Source: JAULUH01 sp032111745 (GTDB taxonomy: Bacteria; Chloroflexota; Anaerolineae; JAAEKA01). Taken from it: a stretch of DNA of 26,214 bases. The first letter of the stretch is position 1; the number at the start of each line of letters is the position of its first letter. Where the stretch lies: positions 1 to 26,214 of the forward strand of contig JAULUH010000053.1 in NCBI GenBank assembly GCA_032111745.1, given 5' to 3'. This document shows positions 1 through 7,555 of this stretch, piece after piece. Below the pieces are notes generated by a model, which worked only from the letters and a program-made list of their open reading frames with translations, was not told the origin of the DNA and searched no databases. The translations under genes were made by a program, and so were the position numbers.

Positions 1-561
1 GCCGTACTTGGCCTGGAAGTGGGCCTCCGCCTCCTTCGCCTGGCGCGGCATCCACTGCCGGATGATCGTGTTCATGGGATGATCGGCACTGCCACAGTCT
101 ACAGCCAACCACTTGATCTTCTTGGCTTTGCACCATTCGGCAAACTCCCGGTCCGGACCGGGGTGCTTGGCCATGTAGGCGATCTCGTCCGCCGTTGGGT
201 GGTCCCAGCCAAAATGATGGTAGCCCGTGTGGATGATCAGGATGTCACCCTCGCGTACTTCGACCCGCTCCTCGACCATCTGTGAGGTGTAGATGTCGTA
301 ATCCCCCACCGCGTCCGATAGGTCGACCACGACCCCTGGGCCTGTAAGGAAACCCAGGTCCAGGCTGGCAATGTCCTTGCCCGGAGTGTAAAAGTGGATT
401 TCCCCGTCCAGGTGCGTGCCCAGGTGGTTGGAATGGGTCAGCACCTGGCCGTTGGCGCCGTTCGGGGCCAGACGCTTGAAGTACTTTAGCTGCAGCGGCT
501 CGTAGGTGGGCCACGGCGGTGTGCCCACCCCCAGCGGAATGGTCAGGTCGATGAATTTCAT
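1..561 (-). CDS. cyclase family protein (kynurenine formamidase-like), 3' end outside window
   Basis: The first 187 residues of a protein whose C-terminus lies beyond the left edge. The reading frame is open from ATG at 561 to base 1. Residues 46-52 read HLGTHLD, the metal-binding HxGTHxD signature of the cyclase/kynurenine-formamidase family, followed by H57; the start MKFIDLTIPL is also typical. These enzymes are usually Mn- or Zn-dependent hydrolases of amide or ester bonds. The true substrate cannot be read from the sequence. A GGAGG lies 8 nt upstream of the ATG. The gene is 31 bp downstream of the GNAT-Dabb gene on the same strand, so it is probably the next gene of that unit. Family members are usually 210-260 residues, so roughly 25-70 residues are missing because of the window, not because of a mutation. 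Confidence 0.88.
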   Translation of the reverse strand, partial: MKFIDLTIPLGVGTPPWPTYEPLQLKYFKRLAPNGANGQVLTHSNHLGTHLDGEIHFYTPGKDIASLDLGFLTGPGVVVDLSDAVGDYDIYTSQMVEERVEVREGDILIIHTGYHHFGWDHPTADEIAYMAKHPGPDREFAEWCKAKKIKWLAVDCGSADHPMNTIIRQWMPRQAKEAEAHFQAKYG

Positions 562-592
562 GGTGAGATAACCTCCATGTCTCTCTCGTGGT

Positions 593-1402
593 CTATCCCA
601 CGAAATCGACGGCTACTGAGGACTCCAGCACCGTGCGCATGTGGGCCAGCACGGCCTGGTGCACCGGATGGACCTGGTAGGCCTCCATGTCGGCCAGGCT
701 GTCGAAGCGAGTGATCAGGCCAATGTCATAGGAGCGCTGAGACTTGACTATGTCTGCGCCCACCTCTATGGCCCTTAACACGGCGATCTTGCCCTCCAGG
801 CCGCGCAATACCTCGACGGTCTTGGCGATGGTCTCGGGGCCGCGATCCCTCAGCTTGAAGAGCACCAGGTGGGCTAGCGGCCCCTGGGCTGCAGTCGCGC
901 GCGCCGCAGCCAGGGCGCCTGGCTCACCCTCCCCATCCAGCGGCAGTCGCATGACCAACTCCCCCTCGTGCACAGCGCCCGTGTACGCAAATCCCAACTT
1001 CTGGTAGAAGGGACCAGGATTGCCTTCGCCTTCGCCATGACTGACCAGCAACGCCACCGCGCCTGGACGGGTTTTGACATGATCGACCAACAAGCCCACG
1101 GCACGCCGGGCAAATCCGCGGCCCTGGTACCGCTGGTCGATCATCAGCCGCCACAGGAAGTACTCAGGTGTTACCGGGTCATCCGAGAGCATCAGAAACC
1201 CTACCGGCGCCTCGTCCGCATAGATGGCTCGATACCAGGCCTCCCTGTAGAAGTGGGCCTGGGCCAGGGAGACAGCGTTGGACGCCACAAAGTGCTCCTG
1301 CTCGGGCGCAACCTTCAGGCGCAAGACGTCACGTAGGTTATCTTGGGTGATGGGGCGTAGGGTTACTACCGCAGAGGGCTCGACTCCTGCGGATTGGGTC
1401 AT
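593..1402 (-). CDS. GNAT N-acetyltransferase fused to a C-terminal Dabb (stress-responsive A/B barrel) domain
   Basis: 269 residues starting at MTQSAG. Residues 13-155 form a GNAT acetyltransferase, with the acetyl-CoA loop QRYQGRGFA at 90-98 (Q/RxxGxGxA) and the usual late motif NPGPFYQKLGF at 128-138. A short Ala/Gly-rich linker (about 156-175) leads to residues 176-269, which look like a Dabb domain: LAHLVLFKL at its start and a VHPVHQAVL segment near its end, as in stress-responsive A/B barrel proteins. GNATs transfer acetyl from acetyl-CoA to amines; Dabb domains are small dimeric barrels often without known chemistry. The frame stays open upstream to 1549, but that would overlap the preceding gene, and a GAGGAG stands before the ATG at 1402, so 1402 is chosen. 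The acceptor substrate is unknown. Confidence 0.85.
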   Translation of the reverse strand: MTQSAGVEPSAVVTLRPITQDNLRDVLRLKVAPEQEHFVASNAVSLAQAHFYREAWYRAIYADEAPVGFLMLSDDPVTPEYFLWRLMIDQRYQGRGFARRAVGLLVDHVKTRPGAVALLVSHGEGEGNPGPFYQKLGFAYTGAVHEGELVMRLPLDGEGEPGALAAARATAAQGPLAHLVLFKLRDRGPETIAKTVEVLRGLEGKIAVLRAIEVGADIVKSQRSYDIGLITRFDSLADMEAYQVHPVHQAVLAHMRTVLESSVAVDFVG

Positions 1403-1430
1403 GGGGCTCGTCTCCTCGCAGATCCGTGGG

Positions 1431-2369
1431 CTAGCTTGCCTGGCCGGACTGAAACGCAGCCAGGAAGCCTGCCAGCATGTCGGCACCCGAGGTGCCGCCC
1501 CAGCGCATGACTTCGGCCGCCGCTTCGTGCAAGGCCACGGAATCGGCATTGCTCAACTGATCGATCAGCACGTGCCACGCCTGGGGCACAACGCCGACGG
1601 CTGCCGCCTGCAGGAAAGCCAGGCTGAGCGGGCTCGTTTGGCCTTCCGCAGACTGCACAACGGCCGCAGCTACGGCATCCACCGGCAGCCATGGCTCTGT
1701 GTCGTCAGCCTCGCGCAACACGGCCAGGCCCCGCAGGCCCACGAGCCAGCCAGCCAGCCAGTCGTCGCCGGCTGGCGTTAGGCCCGGCCCCAGGCCCGCC
1801 AGCCGGCTGGCGTAGAGGTGAATCCACTGCAGGTTGCCCTGGTTGTAGGCCTTGCGCAGACCCTCGGTTAGCTCCCAGGCCTGGGATTGGATCAGCGCCA
1901 TGGCGGGCCGGCTGCCAAAGGCGCCCTGGGTATGATAGGCCGGCGCCGCGGCCAGGCTGGCTGGGGGGGCCTCCAGCGGTAGATCTTGGCGCAGCCGCTC
2001 AAGGTTGGCCCGGACCACCTGCGGCCACCGCGTCCATCGCTGGTAGGAGGGCTGGGCGGACCATACGGGAGCATCCTCCAGGTCGATCCGCCAGCGCCCA
2101 CCCAGCCGTAGCCATCGGCCATCTCCCGTCACGACCTCGTTCCGGTTGACTACGGCCAGCAGGCCTTCAGGATGAACAACCGCGTTCAGGGGGCCATTGC
2201 CGATGCGATCGGTGACCAGGCAGAAGAAGTGGCCATGCACCGTGACCAGGTTGACCACCTCGGCATAGGCCGAGTCTACCCTGGCCTCGAGCCCGGGCTG
2301 GCAGAGGACGGGGGCGATATAGCTGCTGATAGAGGTAAGTCTCATAGCCGATCCAGGGGAAGTGACCAT
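1431..2369 (-). CDS. DUF2877 domain-containing protein (AllH-like)
   Basis: 312 residues from the upstream start, or 304 if translation begins at the ATG at 2345 (MRLTSISS); neither has a convincing Shine-Dalgarno. The centre carries GLGPGLTPAGDDWLAGWL, the glycine-rich signature of the DUF2877 family. From family knowledge, DUF2877 includes AllH, which with FdrA/AllF and AllG (DUF1116) has been linked to oxamate transcarbamylase activity in anaerobic allantoin use. Those two partners are not in this window, so a carbamoyl- or carboxyl-transfer role here is only a suggestion. The gene follows the decarboxylase beta subunit by about 60-85 bp and precedes the GNAT-Dabb gene by 28 bp. There is no signal peptide or membrane segment; it is a cytosolic protein. 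Confidence 0.78.
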   Translation of the reverse strand: MVTSPGSAMRLTSISSYIAPVLCQPGLEARVDSAYAEVVNLVTVHGHFFCLVTDRIGNGPLNAVVHPEGLLAVVNRNEVVTGDGRWLRLGGRWRIDLEDAPVWSAQPSYQRWTRWPQVVRANLERLRQDLPLEAPPASLAAAPAYHTQGAFGSRPAMALIQSQAWELTEGLRKAYNQGNLQWIHLYASRLAGLGPGLTPAGDDWLAGWLVGLRGLAVLREADDTEPWLPVDAVAAAVVQSAEGQTSPLSLAFLQAAAVGVVPQAWHVLIDQLSNADSVALHEAAAEVMRWGGTSGADMLAGFLAAFQSGQAS

Positions 2370-2399
2370 GGGCCGCCCGGGCGAGACGAGTTCGGGGCG

Positions 2400-2428
2400 A
2401 TTTTACCACGGGCAGGGCGATTGCGCCA
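2400..2428 (-). promoter_or_regulatory. weak candidate promoter before the DUF2877 gene
   Basis: On the minus strand TAAAAT (2400-2405) is preceded by TGG, the same extended -10 context seen at the strong tRNA promoters of this window, but the -35 (TGGCGC, 2423-2428) is poor. If real, the DUF2877, GNAT-Dabb and cyclase genes could be transcribed apart from the decarboxylase genes. Confidence 0.28.
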
Positions 2429-2430
2429 GC

Positions 2431-3573
2431 CTAACCTCCTGACAGCAGGGCCAGCACAATGCCGCCCGCCAGCACCGAACCGATCTGCCCCGCCGTGTTG
2501 GCACCCATGGCATGCATCAGCAGGAAGTTGCCAAAGTCTTCCTCCTGGCCGACGCGTTGCACCACGCGCGCGGCCATGGGAAATGCCGAGATGCCCGCAG
2601 CTCCCACCAGCGGATTGAACTTGCCCCTGGTAACCACGTACAGGAGTTTGCCGAACAGCACCCCTGCTGCCGTATCGAACACGAAGGCCAGGAGGCCCAG
2701 CCCAAGGATCAACAGGGTCTGCACCTGCAGGAACTCTTCGGCCACCATCGTCGAGCCAATCGTGATGCCCAGGAGAATGGTGACCACGTTGGCGATCTCG
2801 TTGGCCGCCGCATCGGCCAGACGATCGACTACCCCTGATTCCCGCAGCAGGTTGCCAAACATCAACATGCCGATCAGCGGCGTCGCCAGCGGCACCAACA
2901 GCCCGGTGGCCAGGGTGACGACAATCGGAAAGAGCACCCGGGTCAGCTTGCTCACTGGCTTCCGGCTATACGGCATGCGCACCAGTCGCTCCTCGCGCGT
3001 GGTCAGGCCGCGCATGATCGGGGGCTGGATGATGGGTACCAGGCTCATGTAGCTATAGGCCGCCACCGCGATCGGCGCCAGCAACTCCGGGGCCAGGATG
3101 CTGGATACGTAGATCGATGTCGGGCCGTCCACAGCGCCAATGATGCCGATAGAAGCGGCCTCGTTCAAGCTGAACCCTAACAGCAAGGCCAGCAGCAGGG
3201 TGGCAAAGATGCCAAATTGGGCGGCCGCGCCCAGGAGTACCATGTAGGGGTTCTCCAGTAACGGCCCAAAGTCGGTCATAGCGCCGATGCCGATGAAGAT
3301 GAGCAACGGAAAGAGTTCAGTGTCGATCCCTACTGCATACAGTATGCCAAAGAGGCCGTCGACCTCGGTCATGCCGGTCAGAGGGATGTTGGCCAGGATT
3401 GCCCCCATGCCAATAGGCAGCAGCAGCAGTGGCTCGTATTCCCTGGCAATGGCCAGGTATATTAACAGGCCACCAACGGCCATCATGACCACGTTGCCTG
3501 GAGTCAGGCTACTGATGCCAGACGTGATCAGGCCCAGGAGATCGGTGTTCATCGTTGGTCCCCGGTCCTTCAC
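2431..3573 (-). CDS. mmdB: sodium ion-translocating decarboxylase beta subunit (OadB/MmdB family)
   Basis: 380 residues with about nine hydrophobic segments: the integral membrane subunit that decarboxylates carboxybiotin and couples this to Na+ export. Family signatures are present: GAVDGPTSIYVSS at about 146-158 with the Asp implicated in Na+ binding, GSTMVAEEFL, NPLVGAAGISAFPMAARV and HAMGANTAGQIGS near the C-terminus. Length fits the family (about 375-430). The start given is GTG at 3573, whose G overlaps the biotin-carrier stop (GTGA), suggesting translational coupling. An ATG at 3552 with GGGGA 6 nt upstream is an equal alternative and would remove seven residues. It is the last of the four decarboxylase genes; with the carboxyltransferase, gamma and carrier just upstream it should form a complete pump. 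Confidence 0.95.
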   Translation of the reverse strand: MKDRGPTMNTDLLGLITSGISSLTPGNVVMMAVGGLLIYLAIAREYEPLLLLPIGMGAILANIPLTGMTEVDGLFGILYAVGIDTELFPLLIFIGIGAMTDFGPLLENPYMVLLGAAAQFGIFATLLLALLLGFSLNEAASIGIIGAVDGPTSIYVSSILAPELLAPIAVAAYSYMSLVPIIQPPIMRGLTTREERLVRMPYSRKPVSKLTRVLFPIVVTLATGLLVPLATPLIGMLMFGNLLRESGVVDRLADAAANEIANVVTILLGITIGSTMVAEEFLQVQTLLILGLGLLAFVFDTAAGVLFGKLLYVVTRGKFNPLVGAAGISAFPMAARVVQRVGQEEDFGNFLLMHAMGANTAGQIGSVLAGGIVLALLSGG

Positions 3574-4043
3574 TCAGTGTCGAAACGCAGTAGGGGATCT
3601 CCGAAGGCCACCTTGCTGCCAGGGCTAACCATGACCTCCGCCACACGCCCGCTGCGCGCTGCCTTGATGCTGTTGCGCATCTTCATCGCCTCCAGGACAC
3701 AGATCTCATCGCCCCGCGCGATCTGGTTGCCTTCCTGCACGGCCACCGAGATGATGGTGCCGGGCATGGGAGCCTCGTGCACGTCTGCCGCGGCGACCTC
3801 GCCCTCACTGAGGCGGGGTGGCGGCGCCTGCTCTGGTGGCCTGGTTCTGGGCAGCTGGCCTGGAGCAGGGGGCTGGCTGGGAATGACCGCCGGTGTGACC
3901 GTTGCCTCGGACTCCGCCCCCATCCAATCCACCTCGACCTGGTATGGCCGGTCGTTGACCCTGACCCGAACCGGCGACTGCGAGATGTCGTCGATTTCGA
4001 CGAAGTAGGTCTCTCCGGCGATCTGAATGCGAAAGCTGCGCAT
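3570..4043 (-). CDS. mmdC: biotin carrier protein (biotinyl-domain subunit of the decarboxylase)
   Basis: 157 residues. The N-terminal 45 residues are a beta-rich leader, residues about 50-85 form a Pro/Gln/Ala-rich flexible linker, and the C-terminal ~70 residues are a biotinyl domain with EAMKMRN at 118-124. K121 is the expected biotinylated lysine. The swinging biotin would carry the carboxyl group from the alpha carboxyltransferase in the cytosol to the membrane beta subunit. The gene starts 19 bp after the OadG-like gene and its stop overlaps the beta-subunit GTG. The linker composition is typical for such mobile carriers. Overall length and the isolated biotin domain argue against a full acetyl-CoA carboxylase BCCP, and the neighbourhood settles it as the pump carrier. 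Confidence 0.93.
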   Translation of the reverse strand: MRSFRIQIAGETYFVEIDDISQSPVRVRVNDRPYQVEVDWMGAESEATVTPAVIPSQPPAPGQLPRTRPPEQAPPPRLSEGEVAAADVHEAPMPGTIISVAVQEGNQIARGDEICVLEAMKMRNSIKAARSGRVAEVMVSPGSKVAFGDPLLRFDTE

Positions 4044-4062
4044 GGGTGCTGGTCTCCTCTTG

Positions 4063-4419
4063 CTAGTCGCTGCGCCGCCGCCGTCCCGGCTGCCAGGAGC
4101 GCAGTTGCCTGCCGTATCCCACCGCCACCCAACGAGTCAACACCGGCGGCAGCCGCCAGCGCAGGCCTAGCTCCAGGTCCTGCTCCGCCTTCAGCAAGGC
4201 CAGGGCCACCGCAATGGCCGCCAGCTCCGCATCCGAGGGCGGCGATCCTGCCGCTAGCCCCACCGGACGGACCGCAGGTCCGTCCGGCGCCTTGGGACCC
4301 TGACGAGGAAAGAGACGGGTTAGAATCGCCATGATGGCCCACAGCATGATCAGGGCGCCAAACACCAATCCCATGCCTATTACCGTAATCTGCAAGCCCA
4401 TCACGAAATCACTCGACAT
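4063..4419 (-). CDS. mmdD: OadG-like gamma/delta subunit of the sodium-pumping decarboxylase
   Basis: 118 residues. One strong transmembrane helix lies near the N-terminus (about residues 8-34, GLQITVIGMGLVFGALIMLW), followed by a Pro/Gly linker, a helical segment SDAELAAIAVALALLKAE and a basic tail ending in RRRR. This is the layout of OadG/MmdD proteins, which hold the alpha subunit and carrier to the membrane beta subunit. The SDAELAAIAVALA stretch is a common feature in this family. It lies 32 bp downstream of the carboxyltransferase gene and 19 bp upstream of the carrier gene. Sequence conservation in this family is low, so the call leans on topology plus context. Confidence 0.88.
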   Translation of the reverse strand: MSSDFVMGLQITVIGMGLVFGALIMLWAIMAILTRLFPRQGPKAPDGPAVRPVGLAAGSPPSDAELAAIAVALALLKAEQDLELGLRWRLPPVLTRWVAVGYGRQLRSWQPGRRRRSD

Positions 4420-4451
4420 AAATCAATGACTCCTGGCGGACGAAACGGCAC

Positions 4452-6005
<1,554 letters not shown>

Positions 6006-6053
6006 CTTCCTTTCCTTACGCCCTCCTGGTGCAAGGCAATCCATCGTAGGGGC

Positions 6054-6179
6054 GGGCGTCTCTGCCCGCCCTCGGGCGTCTCTGCCCGCCCTCGGGCGTC
6101 TCTGCCCGCCCTCGGGCGTCTCCGCCCGCCCTCGGGCGTCTCCGCCCGCCCTCGGGCGTCTCTGCCCGCCCTCGGGCGC
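6054..6179 (+). repeat. tandem repeat, six 20-bp units plus a partial seventh
   Basis: Six head-to-tail copies of GGGCGTCTCTGCCCGCCCTC occupy 6054-6173, followed by GGGCGC. Units 4 and 5 carry C instead of T in the CTC(T/C)G position; the other four are identical. GGGCG and CGCCC pair within and between units, so the array can form short GC hairpins, and the leading GGCGGGC extends the first one. It lies 49 bp upstream of the mmdA start and 102 bp from the tRNA-Ser gene. A 20-bp period is not a multiple of three, so it does not code. Confidence 0.95.
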
Positions 6180-6243
6180 TGCTTCAGCGTCCACCGGACC
6201 GTCGCACCAGCGCCCTCCTGGCCGCCGTGCCCGATCGCAGGCT

Positions 6244-6272
6244 TTGCCGCCTGCCAGCCACTGTGATATAAT
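6244..6272 (+). promoter_or_regulatory. sigma-70-type promoter of tRNA-Ser(CGA)
   Basis: TTGCCG at 6244-6249, a 17-bp spacer and a perfect TATAAT at 6267-6272. Predicted transcription start is about 6279-6282, right at the tRNA 5' end. Confidence 0.85.
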
Positions 6273-6281
6273 CGAAGCCCT

Positions 6282-6372
6282 GGAGAGGTCGCATAGTTTG
6301 GCCGAGTGCGCGCGTCTCGAAAACGCGTAGGGCTTATCACCCTCGTGGGTTCAAATCCCACCCTCTCCGCCA
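6282..6372 (+). tRNA. tRNA-Ser (anticodon CGA)
   Basis: A 91-nt class II tRNA. The acceptor stem is GGAGAGG (6282-6288) with CCTCTCC (6362-6368), discriminator G, and CCA encoded in the gene (6370-6372). The anticodon stem is CGCGT/ACGCG with loop CTCGAAA, giving anticodon CGA, which reads UCG. A long variable arm (GGG..CCC) and the T arm GTGGG-TTCAAAT-CCCAC confirm serine type. It has its own promoter and an intrinsic terminator. Confidence 0.96.
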
Positions 6373-6379
6373 ACTCACA

Positions 6380-6405
6380 GGCTCCGCGATGGCGGGGCCT
6401 TTTCT
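6380..6405 (+). terminator. intrinsic terminator of tRNA-Ser(CGA)
   Basis: GGCTCCGC and GCGGGGCC form an 8-bp stem (one G-U pair) with a GATG loop, followed by TTTTCTGTT. It begins 7 nt after the tRNA. Confidence 0.85.
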
Positions 6406-6804
6406 GTTGGATGCGTTTGAAACTGGTTGAAGCACCTGCACGCCTTCCTTGGCGGGCGGCGCCAGGGTTGCCAGGATCCCGTGCCGCCCTGCAAAAAGAC
6501 TCAAGATACGCCATGCTCTCCCATATACCCATTGATTGTTTCTTTGGGAAAAGGTTCGGTATATGGGAGCTCCGCACAATGACGGATCCCACTCCTAATC
6601 CTGGCCGCTTGCCACGGCAGGTGTGATAGGGTCCCAACAAGCTTCAAGCACAACCTTTCTGTGTTCGCTACCGCAGCATCATTATAGCTCAAAGTCATCG
6701 CCATAAACATGATCTGGCTCATATCTGACGCACTGCGTTAGCGCCGGGCAAAGAAGGATAAGCGCCAGGCTTGCGCCGTCATCCGGTCTCCCCCTGTGAC
6801 GGTT
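6406..6804. other. protein-free spacer between the two tRNA-Ser genes
   Basis: About 400 bp with no credible gene. It holds hairpin element copy 1 (6518-6569) and nothing else I can support. Minus-strand open frames here are translations of the antisense of the tRNA-Ser genes. Confidence 0.7.
6518..6569 (+). repeat. hairpin element, copy 1
   Basis: A perfect 12-bp inverted repeat, CTCCCATATACC (6518-6529) and GGTATATGGGAG (6558-6569), around a 28-nt loop. It is related to copy 2 at 7035-7084: both share TCTCCCAT.TACC, then ATT, GTTTCT, GGGAA and GGGAGCTC in the same order. It has no T-run, so it is not an ordinary terminator. Confidence 0.75.
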
Positions 6805-6833
6805 TTGGTAGCCAGGTTGGGCAATGGTATAAT
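6805..6833 (+). promoter_or_regulatory. sigma-70-type promoter of tRNA-Ser(GGA)
   Basis: TTGGTA at 6805-6810, a 17-bp spacer and TATAAT at 6828-6833 in an extended TGG context. Transcription should start just before the tRNA. Confidence 0.85.
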
Positions 6834-6844
6834 GCCCCCGTCAG

Positions 6845-6931
6845 GGAGAGGTCGCATAGTCCGGTCTAGTGCGCGCGCCTGGAGAGCGCGTATCCCCTTG
6901 GGGATCGTGGGTTCAAATCCCACCCTCTCCG
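6845..6931 (+). tRNA. tRNA-Ser (anticodon GGA)
   Basis: An 87-nt class II tRNA. The acceptor is GGAGAGG/CCTCTCC with discriminator G, the anticodon stem CGCGC/GCGCG with loop CTGGAGA (anticodon GGA, reading UCC and UCU), a long variable arm TATCCCCTTGGGGATC, and the same T arm as the first tRNA-Ser. The gene is followed by CCT, so CCA is not encoded and must be added after transcription. Confidence 0.96.
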
Positions 6932-6938
6932 CCTGGTA

Positions 6939-6970
6939 AGAGCAGCTCCGTGCCACCCGCGGGCTGCTCT
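6939..6970 (+). terminator. candidate terminator of tRNA-Ser(GGA)
   Basis: AGAGCAGC (6939-6946) and GCTGCTCT (6963-6970) form a perfect 8-bp stem around a 16-nt loop, 8 nt after the tRNA. The following CATCATTCCT is only weakly T-rich, so termination may be partial. Confidence 0.6.
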
Positions 6971-7034
6971 CATCATTCCTGCGGCCCTCACCCCCTAATA
7001 CCTCCACCCCTGCCCAACGCTTCCGACCAGCACT

Positions 7035-7084
7035 CTCCCATGTACCATTAACCGTTTCTCCGGGAATCATCCTGTTAACGGGAG
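7035..7084 (+). repeat. hairpin element, copy 2 (degenerate)
   Basis: A diverged copy of the element at 6518-6569. The CTCCC/GGGAG base of the stem is kept and a TTAAC/GTTAA pair (7048-7052 with 7074-7078) replaces the upper stem. It lies about 100 bp after tRNA-Ser(GGA), just as copy 1 lies about 145 bp after tRNA-Ser(CGA). Confidence 0.65.
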
Positions 7085-7186
7085 CTCGCGTCGCTTTCCA
7101 GCCCTCATCCCTGTGCATCTCCCCTCCCACCAATGCCGCCAACCTGCGCCCTGGTCCCTTGACTGCAATGCGGTAACCCCATCTAC

Positions 7187-7215
7187 TTGCCTCCGGCCCC
7201 GTCTTGGGGTACAAT
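7187..7215 (+). promoter_or_regulatory. promoter of the SRP RNA gene
   Basis: TTGCCT at 7187-7192, a 17-bp spacer and TACAAT at 7210-7215. The predicted start (about 7221) coincides with the start of the terminal helix of the SRP RNA. Confidence 0.85.
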
Positions 7216-7219
7216 GACT

Positions 7220-7493
7220 CTGGTCGTGCTAAGCGGGGCGCTAGCGGTGCCTTGAACCCGCAATCCGCTATAGCGGGGCTGAACTCCCACTCTGAGGGCT
7301 TTGACGGTCTTTGGGACTGTTTGGCTAAGTGGCGCGGAAGGCTGGGTCCTGTGCGGCGCAGACCCGTGAAATTGGTCAGGACCGGAAGGTAGCAGCCATA
7401 AGCGGCAATCTGTGGGTGCCACGGGGTTGCCTGGCTGGAGCCAACTGGCCCCGCAAGCCAGGGGCCGCAGTTCGAAGAGGGGTGCACGACCAG
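7220..7493 (+). ncRNA. ffs: signal recognition particle RNA, large (Alu-domain-containing) type
   Basis: About 274 nt. The domain IV signature GGTCAGGACCGGAAGG followed by TAGCAGCC lies at 7374-7397, with the conserved GGAA tetraloop that binds Ffh. The 5' part has GCTAGCGGTGCC, then AACCCGCAATCCGCTATAGC, the conserved Alu-domain sequence of Bacillus-type large bacterial SRP RNAs. The ends are closed by a perfect 10-bp helix: CTGGTCGTGC (7220-7229) with GCACGACCAG (7484-7493). This is the RNA scaffold for co-translational targeting of membrane proteins. Its exact ends are inferred from the helix and the promoter position. Confidence 0.95.
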
Positions 7494-7500
7494 GAATCAT

Positions 7501-7530
7501 CAGGAGGCGAGCCAGCTGGCCCGCCTCCTG
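7501..7530 (+). terminator. terminator-like hairpin after the SRP RNA
   Basis: CAGGAGGCG (7501-7509) and CGCCTCCTG (7522-7530) make a 9-bp stem, extended inward by GCCAG/CTGGC. The following TGCTTCATCC is weakly T-rich. It lies 7 nt beyond the SRP RNA and 26 bp from the stop of the converging glycosyltransferase gene, so it may serve both directions. Confidence 0.65.
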
Positions 7531-7555
7531 TGCTTCATCCCAGGTCCGGTGAGGA

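Noticed and set aside
6054..6179. CRISPR array
   Set aside because: Units are directly adjacent with no spacers, 20 bp long, and no cas genes are near.
6680..6708. Minus-strand TATAAT at 6680-6685 as a promoter for an extra RNA or for mmdA
   Set aside because: The hexamer at the right spacing (TGTTTA) is poor, the distance to mmdA is ~680 bp, and two tRNA features lie in between on the other strand.
6738..7487. Minus-strand ORF of 249 codons with AERVGFEPTIPKG
   Set aside because: Antisense of tRNA-Ser(GGA) and of the SRP RNA; no protein features or ribosome site.
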